Shown in pieces: positions 39,930-50,147 of a DNA stretch of 64,000 bases; the stretch's first letter is position 1, and every line of letters begins with the position of its first letter. A program made the position numbers and the translations under genes. The stretch covers positions 1-64,000 of the forward strand of contig LDXX01000003.1 in assembly GCA_001442925.1 (NCBI GenBank), written 5' to 3'. The notes beneath the pieces were generated by a model, which was given only the letters and a program-made list of their open reading frames with translations, was not told the DNA's origin and did no database searches. This DNA comes from Candidatus Kryptonium thompsonii (GTDB lineage: Bacteria; Bacteroidota; Ignavibacteria; Kryptoniales; Kryptoniaceae).

Positions 39930-42761
39930 TTATTCAAGCCCAAGTTCTTTTCTTAAAAATTTACCTGTGTAAGAATTTGGGTTTTGTGCAACTTCCTCCG
40001 GTGTTCCTTCCGCGACGATGTAACCGCCGTCGTCCCCACCTTCGGGTCCAAGGTCGATTATCCAATCGGCAACCTTTATAACTTCAAGGTTATGTTCTAT
40101 AACGATCACAGTGTTGCCACGATCGACAAGTTTATTTAAAACATCAAGTAGCATTTTTATGTCTTCAAAATGGAGTCCGGTTGTTGGTTCATCAAGTATA
40201 TAAAGGGTTTTACCTGTCGAAACTTTTGAAAGCTCAGTGGCAAGTTTGACTCTTTGGGCTTCACCTCCAGATAGAGTCGGAGCAGGTTGTCCAAGCTCTA
40301 TGTATCCAAGTCCAACATCATAAAGTGTTTGAAGCTTTCGTTTAATGTTTGGAATATCTTTAAAGAATTCAAGCGCTTCTGAGACTGTCATGTTTAAAAC
40401 ATCACTTATAGATTTGCCTTTGTATCTAACTTCAAGCGTTTCCTTGTTATATCTTTTGCCTTTGCAAACATCACATGTGACGAATACATCCGGTAAAAAG
40501 TGCATTTCTATTTTTTTGACTCCGGAGCCTTCGCAAGCTTCGCACCTTCCGCCTTTTACATTAAAGCTAAATCGTCCAGGTTTATAACCACGAAGGCGCG
40601 ACTCAGGGAGTTGTGAGAATAGCTCCCTTATGAAGGTAAAAACACCCGTATAAGTTGCTGGATTTGAACGCGGTGTCCTCCCAATTGGAGATTGATCAAT
40701 TTCGATTACCTTATCGATGTTTTCAATTCCTTCAATTGAGTCATATGGTAATGGTTCTTCAACCGAGTTGTAGAAATGTTTTGCTAAAATTCTGTAAAGT
40801 GTTTCCCCAATCAGCGTTGATTTTCCAGACCCGCTTACACCAGTGACGCAGATAAATTTTCCAAGTGGAAATTTCACATCTATGTTTTTGAGGTTGTTGC
40901 CCCTTGCACCTCTTAGAATAAGGTATTTCCCATTTCCTTCTCTTCGTTTTTGTGGAATTTCGATCTTCTTTTTTCCTTTTAGATATTGTGCAGTTAAGGA
41001 GTTATTATCAAGTTCGTGGGGTTTTCCAACAGCAATGACATTTCCTCCAGACTTTCCAGCTCCCGGACCAAGGTCTATTACAAAGTCGGCGTTTTCAATC
41101 GTTTCTCTGTCATGTTCAACAACTATAACTGTATTTCCAAGGTCTCTTAAATTTTTCAATGATTGAATCAGTTTCAGATTGTCTCTTTGGTGTAAACCTA
41201 TGCTCGGTTCATCAAGTACATATAGAACACCCGAAAGTTGCGAGCCAATTTGAGTTGCAAGGCGAATTCTTTGCGATTCGCCTCCAGAGAGGGTTTTCGC
41301 TGATCTATCGAGCGTTAGATAATCAAGCCCGACATCAAGAAGAAATTTTAATCTTGATTTTATTTCCTTAAGAATTTGATTTGCAATTAAAAGTTCTCTC
41401 TCGGTTAAATTGAGGTTTTCAAAAAATTCATATGCTGATTTTATCGACATTGAAACTATTTCGTCAATCCCCGTTTTCTTTCCGGTTTTTGCATCGACCA
41501 ATTTTACCGATAGGGAAGATTTTTTTAATCTTTTCCCTTCACATGTTTTACATATCTGCGTACTCATAAATTTTTCGACCCATTCACGAATCCCTTCAGA
41601 TGTTGTATTATTGTAAAGTTGTTTTAAGTAGTTTATCACCCCGTCAAATTTTTGTGTATAGGTTGCCACATAGCCATCGGAATATTCATATTTAACCGGG
41701 AATTTTTCATCGCCAGCGCCGTAAAGAAGGATATTGATTTTTTCTTTTGAAAGTTTTTTAATGGGCTTGTCAAGATCAATTTCGTATTTTCTTGCCACAG
41801 ATTTTAAGAGCGACCATTCCCAAGTGTTTCTTTCTTTTCCATAGGGAGCAAGTCCTCCCTCAGAAATTGAAAGAGATGGATTAGGAATTATAAGCTTTAA
41901 ATCAAATTCCATTTTTTCGCCAAGTCCATCACAATCGGGGCAAGCACCATATGGGGAGTTAAATGAGAATGAGTTTGGTGAAAGTTCTTCATAACTTATT
42001 CCACAATCAATACAAGCGAGATGCTTGCTGAAAAATAGATCCTCTTTGCCATCATTTACAATTATAGAATCGTTCCCATATTCAAGCGCAAGTTCGACGG
42101 ACTCATAAATTCTTCTTTTTGATTCCTTCGATATAATGATCCTGTCGATTAAAACTTCAATGTTGTGAATTTTATACCTATCTACTTGCATCCCTGGGGT
42201 TATCTCTCTCACCTTACCGTCAACTCTAACGCGTAGGAATCCATCTTTTAAAATTTTTTCAAAGAGTTCTCGATAATGTCCCTTTCTTCCTCGGACGACG
42301 GGAGCTAAAATTTCAATTCTCGTTCCCTCGCCAAGCTTGATGATGCTTTCGACGATTTGATCTATTGATTGTTTTTGAACCCGTTTCCCACAGTTATAGC
42401 AAAATTGAACTCCAACCCTTGCAAATAGAAGACGCAGGTAATCGTAAATTTCGGTCACGGTTCCAACTGTTGAACGAGGGTTGTGGCTTACTGATTTTTG
42501 ATCAATTGAGATAGCGGGGCTTAAGCCATCGATCAAGTCAACATCCGGTTTTTCCATTATGTCAAGAAATTGTCTTGCATAAGCGGATAGAGATTCCACA
42601 TATCTTCGTTGTCCCTCGGCGTAGATCGTATCGAAGGCGAGTGAGGACTTGCCGGAGCCTGAAACCCCGGTTATTACGATGAATTTATTTCGTGGTATAT
42701 CAAGATTTATGTTTTTTAAGTTGTGCTGTCTCGCCCCGCGAATTATTATTTTATCAATCAT
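39930..42761 (-). CDS. uvrA: UvrABC excinuclease subunit A
   Basis: Damage-recognition ATPase of nucleotide excision repair. The 943 residues hold two ABC modules ([13 protein letters not shown] and [14 protein letters not shown]), both with LSGGE-type signatures ([12 protein letters not shown] and [12 protein letters not shown]). Zinc fingers are visible at [11 protein letters not shown]...CPDCDG and CEACEGSG...CDVCKG. The length is normal. It is the last gene of the dnaX-to-uvrA run, 17 bp after kdsC. Confidence 0.97.
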   Translation of the reverse strand: MIDKIIIRGARQHNLKNINLDIPRNKFIVITGVSGSGKSSLAFDTIYAEGQRRYVESLSAYARQFLDIMEKPDVDLIDGLSPAISIDQKSVSHNPRSTVGTVTEIYDYLRLLFARVGVQFCYNCGKRVQKQSIDQIVESIIKLGEGTRIEILAPVVRGRKGHYRELFEKILKDGFLRVRVDGKVREITPGMQVDRYKIHNIEVLIDRIIISKESKRRIYESVELALEYGNDSIIVNDGKEDLFFSKHLACIDCGISYEELSPNSFSFNSPYGACPDCDGLGEKMEFDLKLIIPNPSLSISEGGLAPYGKERNTWEWSLLKSVARKYEIDLDKPIKKLSKEKINILLYGAGDEKFPVKYEYSDGYVATYTQKFDGVINYLKQLYNNTTSEGIREWVEKFMSTQICKTCEGKRLKKSSLSVKLVDAKTGKKTGIDEIVSMSIKSAYEFFENLNLTERELLIANQILKEIKSRLKFLLDVGLDYLTLDRSAKTLSGGESQRIRLATQIGSQLSGVLYVLDEPSIGLHQRDNLKLIQSLKNLRDLGNTVIVVEHDRETIENADFVIDLGPGAGKSGGNVIAVGKPHELDNNSLTAQYLKGKKKIEIPQKRREGNGKYLILRGARGNNLKNIDVKFPLGKFICVTGVSGSGKSTLIGETLYRILAKHFYNSVEEPLPYDSIEGIENIDKVIEIDQSPIGRTPRSNPATYTGVFTFIRELFSQLPESRLRGYKPGRFSFNVKGGRCEACEGSGVKKIEMHFLPDVFVTCDVCKGKRYNKETLEVRYKGKSISDVLNMTVSEALEFFKDIPNIKRKLQTLYDVGLGYIELGQPAPTLSGGEAQRVKLATELSKVSTGKTLYILDEPTTGLHFEDIKMLLDVLNKLVDRGNTVIVIEHNLEVIKVADWIIDLGPEGGDDGGYIVAEGTPEEVAQNPNSYTGKFLRKELGLE

Positions 42762-42778
42762 TTTTGCTTTTTACATCA

Positions 42779-43285
42779 TCAAATTTTTTTCTGCGCCCGC
42801 AGTATAAAATCAATTATTTCTCTTACTGCTCCATTTCCACCTGAAGCTGAAGCAACATAGTCAACGACTCTTTTAACCTCACTTCTTGCATTTGCAGGAG
42901 CTGCGCTGAAACCAACTATTTTCAAAAGCGGAATATCAAGGATGTCATCACCAACATAACAAAATTGCTCAGGTTTTAGGTTATATTTTGATGCCAATGT
43001 TTCAAATGGTTTTACTTTGTCAATGGCATTTTGAATAAGATCTGTTATCCCAAGTTCATTTGCTCTTTTTTTGATTATATCTGATTCCCTACCCGTTATA
43101 ATTCCAACCTTTAATCCAAGTTCAATTGCTCGCACAATTCCAAAACCATCTTGTGCGTTGAAAACTTTGATCTCTCCGCAGTTTGATGAGTAAATTATAC
43201 TTCCATCGGTCAAGACGCCGTCAACGTCAAGAAGAATCATTTTAACTTTTTGAGCTTTTTCTGTTGCGCCTTTTCGAACTTTCAT
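42779..43285 (-). CDS. kdsC: 3-deoxy-D-manno-octulosonate-8-phosphate phosphatase
   Basis: HAD phosphatase that removes phosphate from Kdo-8-phosphate. [11 protein letters not shown] carries the nucleophilic Asp, FNAQDGFGI and GIITGRES are typical, and [11 protein letters not shown] holds the Mg-binding acidic residues. The 168 residues suit a homotetrameric KdsC. It overlaps kdsA by 4 bp, so the last two Kdo-forming steps are co-translated. Confidence 0.95.
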   Translation of the reverse strand: MKVRKGATEKAQKVKMILLDVDGVLTDGSIIYSSNCGEIKVFNAQDGFGIVRAIELGLKVGIITGRESDIIKKRANELGITDLIQNAIDKVKPFETLASKYNLKPEQFCYVGDDILDIPLLKIVGFSAAPANARSEVKRVVDYVASASGGNGAVREIIDFILRAQKKI

Positions 43286-44148
43286 TTGAGTACGCTCGCT
43301 TGTTCAAACTTTTTGACGAGTTCATCAATTTGTTTCACTTGATATAGCAAATCGTAGAGATAGTCAAGTTTCAGTTGACTTGCAGCATCGCTCAAAGCTT
43401 TTGATGGTTCAGGGTGTGTTTCAAGAAAAATTGCATCAACCCCGACCGCTACCGCTGCTCTCGCTATATGAAAAATAAATTCCGGCCTTCCACCGGATTT
43501 CCCACCAATGCTTGGTAATTGAACTGAGTGCGTCGCATCTATTACAACAGGGTAACCGGTTGAGCGCATAATCGGGAGAGAACGCATATCGACGACAAGA
43601 TTATGATACCCGAATGTTGTCCCTCTCTCGGTTAGCAAAATTTTATCGTTCCCTGTTGAAGCAACTTTTTCAGCTGCGTATTTCATATCTTCAGGAGCCA
43701 TGAATTGGCCTTTTTTAATGTTAACTACTTTGCCCGTCTTTCCAGCAGCAATTAAAAGTTCCGTTTGTCTACAAAGAAACGCAGGTATTTGAAGCACATC
43801 AACATATTCCGCTGCCATTTCCGCTTCCGCCTCAGAGTGAATATCGGTGAGAACAGGGATGTCAAGTTCTCGCTTTATCTGAGAAAGTATTTCAAGCGCT
43901 ATTTTTTCCCCAATTGTTGTAAATCCTTCTAAACTTGTTCTATTTGCTTTTTTATAGCTCGATTTAAAAATAAATGGCATCCCAAGTTCAGATGTAACCT
44001 CTTTGGCTCGCTTTGCTGTCTCGTAAGTTATCTCGTAGTTTTCAACGACGCATGGTCCAGCTATGACGACAATTGGATTTCCACCACCAATTTTTATATT
44101 CTTAACTTCAACTATTTTGGTCATGGATTTTGCCACATTTTTTATCAA
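43282..44148 (-). CDS. kdsA: 2-dehydro-3-deoxyphosphooctonate aldolase (Kdo-8-P synthase)
   Basis: Condenses arabinose-5-phosphate with PEP. VIAGPCVVENYE, FKSSYKKANRTS, DIHSEAEAE, KKGQFMAPEDM, ERGTTFGYHNLVVDMR and DATHSVQLP are the family blocks. The 288 residues are normal. Its presence implies an LPS-type outer membrane. The start could lie a few codons inside; a second Met is at residue 9. Confidence 0.96.
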   Translation of the reverse strand: MIKNVAKSMTKIVEVKNIKIGGGNPIVVIAGPCVVENYEITYETAKRAKEVTSELGMPFIFKSSYKKANRTSLEGFTTIGEKIALEILSQIKRELDIPVLTDIHSEAEAEMAAEYVDVLQIPAFLCRQTELLIAAGKTGKVVNIKKGQFMAPEDMKYAAEKVASTGNDKILLTERGTTFGYHNLVVDMRSLPIMRSTGYPVVIDATHSVQLPSIGGKSGGRPEFIFHIARAAVAVGVDAIFLETHPEPSKALSDAASQLKLDYLYDLLYQVKQIDELVKKFEQASVLK

Positions 44149-44197
44149 AATTAAAAAAGGGTTTTTTTAAATCAAAATGAGGTGTGGGAGGATTTTT

Positions 44198-44584
44198 TCA
44201 ATCTGAGAGCGGTTCTGAAATAGCATTTATAAGTATTTCTGCCGTTGCAAGATTTGTGGCTAAGGGGATGTTGTAAACATCGCAAACGCGCATTAAAGTT
44301 TTAATATCAGGATCATGTGGGTGTGGTTCAAGTGGATCATGTAGAAATATAACCATATTACATTTTCCTTTCACAACAAGCGCAGCAATTTCAACATCTC
44401 CACCGTATGGACCGGAGTGATAAGCCTTAACTTTCAATCCTGTTTTTTCTCGCACAAGTTTTGCTGTTGTTCCAGTACCGATAAGATTAAATTTTTCAAG
44501 TTTCTTCTTATTTTGTGTTGCAAATGCAACCATATCGGCTTTTTTTCTATCGTGGGCTATCAAAGCTATCGTTTTCTGTTTCAT
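44198..44584 (-). CDS. mgsA: Methylglyoxal synthase
   Basis: Converts dihydroxyacetone phosphate to methylglyoxal, a bypass used when phosphate is limiting. IALIAHDRKKADM, LIGTGTTAKLV, SGPYGGDVEIA (catalytic Asp) and FLHDPLEPHPHDPDIK are diagnostic. The 128 residues are normal. Its start overlaps the preceding small membrane protein by 38 bp, which suggests coupling. Confidence 0.96.
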   Translation of the reverse strand: MKQKTIALIAHDRKKADMVAFATQNKKKLEKFNLIGTGTTAKLVREKTGLKVKAYHSGPYGGDVEIAALVVKGKCNMVIFLHDPLEPHPHDPDIKTLMRVCDVYNIPLATNLATAEILINAISEPLSD

Positions 44585-44897
44585 CCTCGTGCTTTCTTTT
44601 CTTTTTCAAAAAGGTGAACCAAATGGGTAGTTCTATGACAGTCGCGATGATGATAACCAATGTATCGTGAATGGATTTTAATTTTGATGTCATTTCTTTC
44701 CCTATGAAAAATATCTGGGCTATAAAACCACCGACTTGTATTGAAACAAAAAATAAAACAAGCAAAAAAATCAAAATAAGAATCACAGATTTCACGCCGT
44801 TAGCTTTCCCTTGCTTGTATCCAAGCGTTGAAAAGACAACTATATGCACAGCATAAAAAATTACATTTACAAGCCCTAAAATTTCCTCAGTTTTCAA
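44547..44897 (-). CDS. Small three-helix membrane protein
   Basis: A 116-residue protein with three predicted TM helices (near 8-25, 36-60 and 80-96) and a charged C-terminal tail. I do not recognise the family. It lies in the bshB1-mgsA run; its 3' end overlaps the start of mgsA, and it begins 19 bp after the bshB1 stop. Confidence 0.7.
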   Translation of the reverse strand: MKTEEILGLVNVIFYAVHIVVFSTLGYKQGKANGVKSVILILIFLLVLFFVSIQVGGFIAQIFFIGKEMTSKLKSIHDTLVIIIATVIELPIWFTFLKKKRKHEDETENDSFDSPR

Positions 44898-44916
44898 GTT
44901 CGGGTAATTTTTAATT

Positions 44917-45660
44917 TTAACTTCGTTCGGGTAGAATTACATCGTCAATTCCATTTAAACCGACCGGGCTTAAAGTTAAAAACGGTTCGCCGTATTTTTT
45001 CCCGATCATTTCACCAAAGAAACGAGCCCTTGCAATCAGGTATTCTTTAAAGTCTGGTGTGCTCAACAGGGTTTCTTTAGCATTGAATTTCACTTGCGGA
45101 TTAAAAAATTGAGATTTGTAGCATTCGATGACTTTTAACTTTTTATCGAAAACATCGGATATGTCAATTATGAGATTTGGTGTAAACTGTTGATAGAAGT
45201 ACTGAACATAGAAAAAAATTTTCTTTGGTCGGAAAGGTTCTTGAACTTTTCCGTTTAATTTAGTTTTTAACTTTGCAAGCCCTGAGAGATACCACGCTTC
45301 TCGGACGAGTTTGCTTGTGTTCTCGTGGTCAGGATGTCGCTCAATCCAGTAAGGCGCTAAAATTATTTCGGGTTTGTATTTTCTTATGATCTTTATTAGT
45401 TCAAGTTTATTCTCATGCGTAACTTCTATTCCTCCATCAGGTAAGTTGAGATTTTCACGGACGCTTACACCCATAAGCACCGCTGCCTCCTTTGCCTCCT
45501 TTTCTCTTATCTTTGCATTTCCCCTCGTTCCAAGTTCGCCTCGGCTGAGATCAAGGATTCCGACAGGGTAATTTTTCTGAGTTAGTTTTATTATAGTTCC
45601 ACTGCAACTTAACTCTACATCATCTGGATGTGCAGCTACTGCAAGAGCGTAAAGTTTCAT
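44917..45660 (-). CDS. bshB1: Bacillithiol biosynthesis deacetylase BshB1
   Basis: Removes acetyl from GlcNAc-malate in bacillithiol synthesis. The PIG-L zinc site is visible as AAHPDDVELSCSG with HPDHENTSK, and the BshB1 motifs LSRGELGTRGN and NLPDGGIE are present. The 247 residues are normal. Bacillithiol is used by Firmicutes, Deinococcus and many Bacteroidetes/Chlorobi. bshA and bshC are not in the window. Confidence 0.94.
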   Translation of the reverse strand: MKLYALAVAAHPDDVELSCSGTIIKLTQKNYPVGILDLSRGELGTRGNAKIREKEAKEAAVLMGVSVRENLNLPDGGIEVTHENKLELIKIIRKYKPEIILAPYWIERHPDHENTSKLVREAWYLSGLAKLKTKLNGKVQEPFRPKKIFFYVQYFYQQFTPNLIIDISDVFDKKLKVIECYKSQFFNPQVKFNAKETLLSTPDFKEYLIARARFFGEMIGKKYGEPFLTLSPVGLNGIDDVILPERS

Positions 45661-45683
45661 CAGCGAGAATCTGTTTTTTTGTT

Positions 45684-46673
45684 TTAATTGATTGAAAATT
45701 TCAATGAAACCCTGTGTGTGTTTCCCAATTCAGAATCAAATTTTGCGAATGAGTAATCAATGTCAAGACGATTTATCTTTAATCCAGCTCCAAGTGTAAA
45801 TTCTTTATTTTCAGTAAAACCAGACCTTACTGAAATTTTATCTTTGAATGAGTATTCAAACCCGGCGTTAAAGTCAAAGCTTATAAAATTAGTGCCGACT
45901 AACGCAGTTTTGTTCCTTCCTTCAAATCTTGTTATTAAATCCAACGATGGTGTAAATTTACCCCACAAAATTTCAAATTCTCTGCTTATTCCAAGCGTCA
46001 GTGAAGGTACTACAATTTCGTTTCTGCCGGTATTCCATGCGATTAGAGTTGAAGTTACATCTTTTATAACTGCTCCTATGGAGAAATTTTGAAGTTTATA
46101 TTTTAACCCAAGATCAAACCCAATGCCGATGCCAGAGTTCTTTTCAATTTTCCTATAAATGAATTTTATGTTTCCACCAAGCGAAAATTTTTCTTTTATA
46201 TTTCTTGCGAAGGATGTTATGAAAATCCAATCGGCGGACGAAACAAAAGAAATTCTATCAGGGTCAAGTCGATCTATGTTGGGGTCAAAGATGCCATTTC
46301 CGTTAGTATCAAAAAAAGCGTCATTTGTATAAGGTATATCTTCAACCCCAATGCGAATGATTGAGAAAGCAAATGAGAAAAAGTCTGCTGGCTTTGGGGC
46401 AAATCCAAGATAATCATAATTTACAATACCAGCGAATCTTTCATCATGCATTAAAATTAGTTGAGCGCTTGATAGTTCGGTTAAACCTGCAGGATTCCAG
46501 TATCCAGCTGTGATATCATTTGCAACACTTGTAAATGCTCCACCCATTCCAAGGGCTCTAGCTCCAACTCCAATTGATAAAAAATCACCAGCATATTTTG
46601 CAAACTTGAAACTGTTTGAAAGTGCCTGAACTGAAAAGAAAAAGAGAAGGGAAAGGAGCAATTTATTAATCAA
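45684..46673 (-). CDS. PorV/PorQ-family outer-membrane beta-barrel protein
   Basis: About 330 residues. A signal peptide (LLLSLLFFFSVQALS) precedes AGDFLSIGVGARALGMGGAF and GYWNPAGLTEL, the signature of the PorV/PorQ family linked to type IX secretion in Bacteroidetes. A short Asp/Asn-rich loop (DTNGNGIFDPNID) resembles a calcium-binding repeat. The frame extends 51 bp further into dnaX, but the TTG at 46673 places the signal peptide at the N-terminus. It overlaps the dnaX stop by 8 bp. Type IX secretion is not proven by this gene alone. Confidence 0.85.
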   Translation of the reverse strand: MINKLLLSLLFFFSVQALSNSFKFAKYAGDFLSIGVGARALGMGGAFTSVANDITAGYWNPAGLTELSSAQLILMHDERFAGIVNYDYLGFAPKPADFFSFAFSIIRIGVEDIPYTNDAFFDTNGNGIFDPNIDRLDPDRISFVSSADWIFITSFARNIKEKFSLGGNIKFIYRKIEKNSGIGIGFDLGLKYKLQNFSIGAVIKDVTSTLIAWNTGRNEIVVPSLTLGISREFEILWGKFTPSLDLITRFEGRNKTALVGTNFISFDFNAGFEYSFKDKISVRSGFTENKEFTLGAGLKINRLDIDYSFAKFDSELGNTHRVSLKFSIN

Positions 46674-48414
46674 TCGGTTTGGCGTCAAGGATTTCAATAA
46701 GCGATTTGACAAATGGAGAATCATCTATAAGTTTTTTTAATTTTAAATCGGGGCTGAGTTGTTTAATTTTTTCATTTAATTGCTCTACCTCGGCTATTTT
46801 AACATCGATTTCAAGATCAAGGTTGCATAATTCTTTAATTTTCTCTCTCAGAAAACTTCTATTTTTCTTTATCCATTCAAGATGTAAATCAGTTGATGTT
46901 CCAATGTTAAGTTTGGACTCTTTTATTGCAATGGGCCATGAAAATTTCAAAGCCGTAGTGAGATTTAAATTATAACTTTGGGCTTTATTTACAATCTCAT
47001 CCCATTTTTCGCGAATTAAATTTAAAATTTTCTCGGGATCTATAATTTTTGGTGTTTCGCGTTTCTGAAATATCTTTTTCTCGTAGGTTTGGGTGGGCTC
47101 ATCAAATAATTTATTGATGCTATCGATATCATCGCTTTGAAGTGTCAGAGTTTCAGTCTTTTGGGATGGCTTTGGTTGTATATTTTGCGATGTCGGCGAC
47201 ATCTCAACTTTCGATTTATTTCCCCCTTCCGGGGGAATATTAAAATTTTCGGGGTTAGCGCCTCCGGATGAATTAAGATATTTTTCAAGTTCTTCGATTT
47301 TTGCAAGCAGTTCTTGAATTTTTACAGCACTATCAAGAGATGCAAGTTGAGTTATAACCATTTCAAGTTTTAACCTTGGCTGGGGTGCCCATTTTATTGA
47401 AGCTTCGGCATCGTTTACAATTTTTAACATTCTTATTATATCTGATTCAGTGAAGTTATTAGCTTGGCTGATATAGCGAGATTTGTAATATTCTGTCGCT
47501 TCAATAAGTTCAGTTGATTTTGTCGTTATCACAACAAGGAAATTTCTTAAATGTTCAGATAGACCGGTCAAGAATTCTTGAAAGTCATAACCAAGTTTAG
47601 TTATTTCATCGACAAGCTCGAGTCCAGCTTTTATATTTTTCTCTTTAACTATGTCTGTAACTCTAAAGAAAATTTCCTGATCAATTATGTTAAGAGCTTT
47701 GATCACATCCTCGAATTTTATCTTTTCGCCGCAGAATGATACAACTTGATCAAATATGCTTAAGGCATCTCTCAGCGAACCATTTGCCTTTTTCGCAATT
47801 GTGAAAAGTGAATCATCATCTATTTGAATTTTGTCCTGTTGCGCGATAAGTTTTAATCGTTCAATAATTTTTTGTATCTCAATTCTTCTAAAGTCAAACC
47901 TTTGGCATCTTGATAGAATTGTCGATGGCACTCTATGGGGTTCTGTGGTTGCGAAGATGAAAAGTATATGTGGTGGTGGCTCTTCAAGTGTTTTTAAAAG
48001 TGCGTTGAAAGCTTCCTTTGTGAGCATGTGTACTTCGTCAATAATATAAACTTTATACTTCGCTTTTGTTGGCGTGTATCTCACTGATTCGCGAAGGTCT
48101 CTTACCTCATCAATTCCTCTGTTTGAAGCTCCGTCAATTTCAAGGACATCGATGCTTCTGCCATTTGAAATTTCAACGCACATTTCACATTCGTTGCAAG
48201 GTTCATAATCTTGAGGATTAAGGCAATTTATTGCTTTAGCAAGAATTCTTGCAACCGTTGTTTTTCCGATGCCTCGAGGCCCAGCGAAGATATAAGCATG
48301 GGCGACTCGTCCAAGTTTAAGTGAATTTAAAAGCGTCGCCGTTACATGTTCTTGACCTACAACTTCGCTAAACTTTGACGGTCTCCATTTTCTTGCGGTC
48401 ACGAGATAAGCCAT
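46666..48414 (-). CDS. dnaX: DNA polymerase III subunit gamma/tau
   Basis: Clamp-loader ATPase. MAYLVTARKWRPSKFSEVVG opens the protein; Walker A is GPRGIGKTT, a zinc module has CNECEMC, motif B is YIIDEVHML, and the sensor is LFIFATTEPHRVPSTILSRC. The frame is open to 48537, but the extra N-terminus contains no family sequence, so the ATG at 48414 is used (582 residues). The C-terminal tau region is low-complexity and then helical. It is the first gene of the long minus-strand run. Confidence 0.96.
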   Translation of the reverse strand: MAYLVTARKWRPSKFSEVVGQEHVTATLLNSLKLGRVAHAYIFAGPRGIGKTTVARILAKAINCLNPQDYEPCNECEMCVEISNGRSIDVLEIDGASNRGIDEVRDLRESVRYTPTKAKYKVYIIDEVHMLTKEAFNALLKTLEEPPPHILFIFATTEPHRVPSTILSRCQRFDFRRIEIQKIIERLKLIAQQDKIQIDDDSLFTIAKKANGSLRDALSIFDQVVSFCGEKIKFEDVIKALNIIDQEIFFRVTDIVKEKNIKAGLELVDEITKLGYDFQEFLTGLSEHLRNFLVVITTKSTELIEATEYYKSRYISQANNFTESDIIRMLKIVNDAEASIKWAPQPRLKLEMVITQLASLDSAVKIQELLAKIEELEKYLNSSGGANPENFNIPPEGGNKSKVEMSPTSQNIQPKPSQKTETLTLQSDDIDSINKLFDEPTQTYEKKIFQKRETPKIIDPEKILNLIREKWDEIVNKAQSYNLNLTTALKFSWPIAIKESKLNIGTSTDLHLEWIKKNRSFLREKIKELCNLDLEIDVKIAEVEQLNEKIKQLSPDLKLKKLIDDSPFVKSLIEILDAKPID

Positions 48415-48440
48415 GGTTGCTTTCCATCGTTTATTTTGAG

Positions 48441-48472
48441 ATAATATAACAAAAACTGAAAAATTGAGCAAT
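48441..48472 (-). promoter_or_regulatory. Predicted promoter of dnaX
   Basis: On the minus strand ATTG (48472-48469) is followed after 20 bases by TATATTAT (48448-48441), about 27 bp before the dnaX ATG. Confidence 0.5.
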
Positions 48473-48491
48473 TTGTAGAAGAAAGGGAAAA

Positions 48492-48522
48492 TTTGTTTTT
48501 TCTTTCTGTTTGAGTTATATTG
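48492..48522 (+). promoter_or_regulatory. Predicted promoter of the DUF6263-like gene
   Basis: TTTG at 48492-48495 is followed after 20 bases by TATATTG at 48516-48522, about 32 bp before the ATG at 48555. It lies back to back with the dnaX promoter. Confidence 0.55.
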
Positions 48523-48554
48523 TCGAAAAATAAACAAAAAATGAGGAGCTTTAA

Positions 48555-49391
48555 ATGAGGGAAATCTTTTTAGCGTTTATTTCTTTTTTCTTCCTTTCAC
48601 AATTTTTATATTCACAGGAAGTTTTGCTTAGATTTCAGCCGGAGAAGGGGAAAAATTTTGTTTACTTCCTTTCAAGTGAAGGAGTTTTAACACAGTCCGC
48701 TATGGGAATGGAGCAGGTTGTAAATTCAAAAACGGAGACGAAATTTTCTTATTTCATCCAAGATGTTTCACCGGCGGGGAATATTGAAATGATAATTTTA
48801 GTTGACACAATCAAAACTGGGGTCAAAACGCAAACCCCGCCACTTGATACAAACTTTGTCATCCCAATGCATTTAAAGTTAAAGCAAGTTCTCGATAAGT
48901 ATGGTAAAGGAATAAGCTTTGAAGTTCTTGATATGAAAGCGAGTGAATTGCCTATGGGAGTTGGTCGAAGGATTGATAAAAGAACATATTCACATACTGT
49001 GGTTTTCCCTGAAAGGAAAGTATCTAAGGGTGAGTCTTGGGATTTTTCTTATACCGACACAACTTCTAATGAAGGTGGACAAACGATTGTAAAAGCGCAG
49101 GGACAATACACTTTTGATGGTGTGGAAAAAGTAAATGGTATAGAATGTGCGAGGTTGATACTTAATTCTAGTTTTTCAATTTCAGGACAGGGTATGTTTC
49201 AGGGAATGAATTATGGTCTTGAGGGTGAAGGGAAAAACATCGGAAAGATATGGGTTGACTTGAAAAGTGGACTTTTGGTTCGTTCTGAAACGGCATCGGA
49301 AATAGAAATGGCCATGGGAATATCGGGACAAGTTGAAATGACCATTCCGATGAGTCAAAAGATAACCACAACTGTAAGTTTAGTGAAGTAA
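48555..49391 (+). CDS. Secreted DUF6263-like protein
   Basis: A 278-residue exported protein with a signal peptide (IFLAFISFFFLSQFLYSQ) and no TM or catalytic motif. The body is beta-rich and Met/Gly-rich near the C-terminus (GMFQGMNYGLEGEG). GESWDFSYTDT and a late GKIWVDLKSGLLVRSE fit the DUF6263 family of the FCB group. The function is unknown. GAGGAG precedes the ATG. Its end overlaps the convergent phosphodiesterase by 12 bp. Confidence 0.75.
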   Translation: MREIFLAFISFFFLSQFLYSQEVLLRFQPEKGKNFVYFLSSEGVLTQSAMGMEQVVNSKTETKFSYFIQDVSPAGNIEMIILVDTIKTGVKTQTPPLDTNFVIPMHLKLKQVLDKYGKGISFEVLDMKASELPMGVGRRIDKRTYSHTVVFPERKVSKGESWDFSYTDTTSNEGGQTIVKAQGQYTFDGVEKVNGIECARLILNSSFSISGQGMFQGMNYGLEGEGKNIGKIWVDLKSGLLVRSETASEIEMAMGISGQVEMTIPMSQKITTTVSLVK

Positions 49392-50147
49392 TTTTAAAAC
49401 ATTTCGAGCCAAGCGCACATTGTCTGTTATAATTCCGTCGACCCCAATATCTATCATTTTTCTTATATCTTTTGGATCGTTCACAGTATAGACGAAAATT
49501 TTAAAACCCGCATCATGTATTTTTTTGACAAGATTCGATGTCGTGAACTTAAAATTATGTATTAAAGCGACAGCATTTAGATTTTTAAGTGTCTTGATGG
49601 GGTTGAAATAAATTGGATAATGGTAAAGAAGAGCTGTTGGTATTTCGTCTGTCAATTTTTTTATCCTTCTTAAAACTCGCGGGTCGAATGAACTTATTAG
49701 GGTTTTTTCTTCGTATCCATTTTCAAAAACGATAGCGAGAACTTTTTCGGCTATTTCATTTTTTCTGGTTGATGTTTTGATTTCAATGTTTATAGGAATT
49801 TTCCCGTTTATAAATTTTAAAGTCTCATCAAGTGTTGGTATTTTTTCACCTTTATATTTTAAATCAAACCAACTACCCGCGTCCAGTTCTTTCAAAGTCC
49901 AAAGATAGAAATTTTTAACCTTTCCCCTTCCATTTGTTGTCCTATCAACTTTAGCATCATGAATTATAACCGGAGTTCCATCTTTAGTAAGGCGAATGTC
50001 AACTTCAATCATATCGGCTTTTGAACGAATTGCATATTTAAAAGCAGAAAGTGTATTTTCCGGGGCAACTGCGGATAATCCCCGGTGAGCGATCAAAAGT
50101 GGGGAGTCGGTTTTAAAAAACTTTTCAAAAACTTCCATCGCTTTCAT
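49380..50147 (-). CDS. Glycerophosphodiester phosphodiesterase
   Basis: Hydrolyses glycerophosphodiesters to glycerol-3-phosphate and an alcohol. LIAHRGLSAVAPENTLSAF, EVDIRLTKDGTPVIIHD and NIEIKTSTRK are the GDPD catalytic blocks. The 255 residues lack a signal peptide, so it is of the cytoplasmic UgpQ type. It overlaps the RlmI gene by 4 bp (ATGA). Confidence 0.93.
   Translation of the reverse strand: MKAMEVFEKFFKTDSPLLIAHRGLSAVAPENTLSAFKYAIRSKADMIEVDIRLTKDGTPVIIHDAKVDRTTNGRGKVKNFYLWTLKELDAGSWFDLKYKGEKIPTLDETLKFINGKIPINIEIKTSTRKNEIAEKVLAIVFENGYEEKTLISSFDPRVLRRIKKLTDEIPTALLYHYPIYFNPIKTLKNLNAVALIHNFKFTTSNLVKKIHDAGFKIFVYTVNDPKDIRKMIDIGVDGIITDNVRLARNVLKLLH

Noticed and set aside
46731-46738. 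T-run (A7 on the coding strand) in dnaX as a frameshift site for gamma
   Set aside because: It is only about 23 codons from the C-terminus, too late to make a gamma-size product, and no supporting hairpin was seen.
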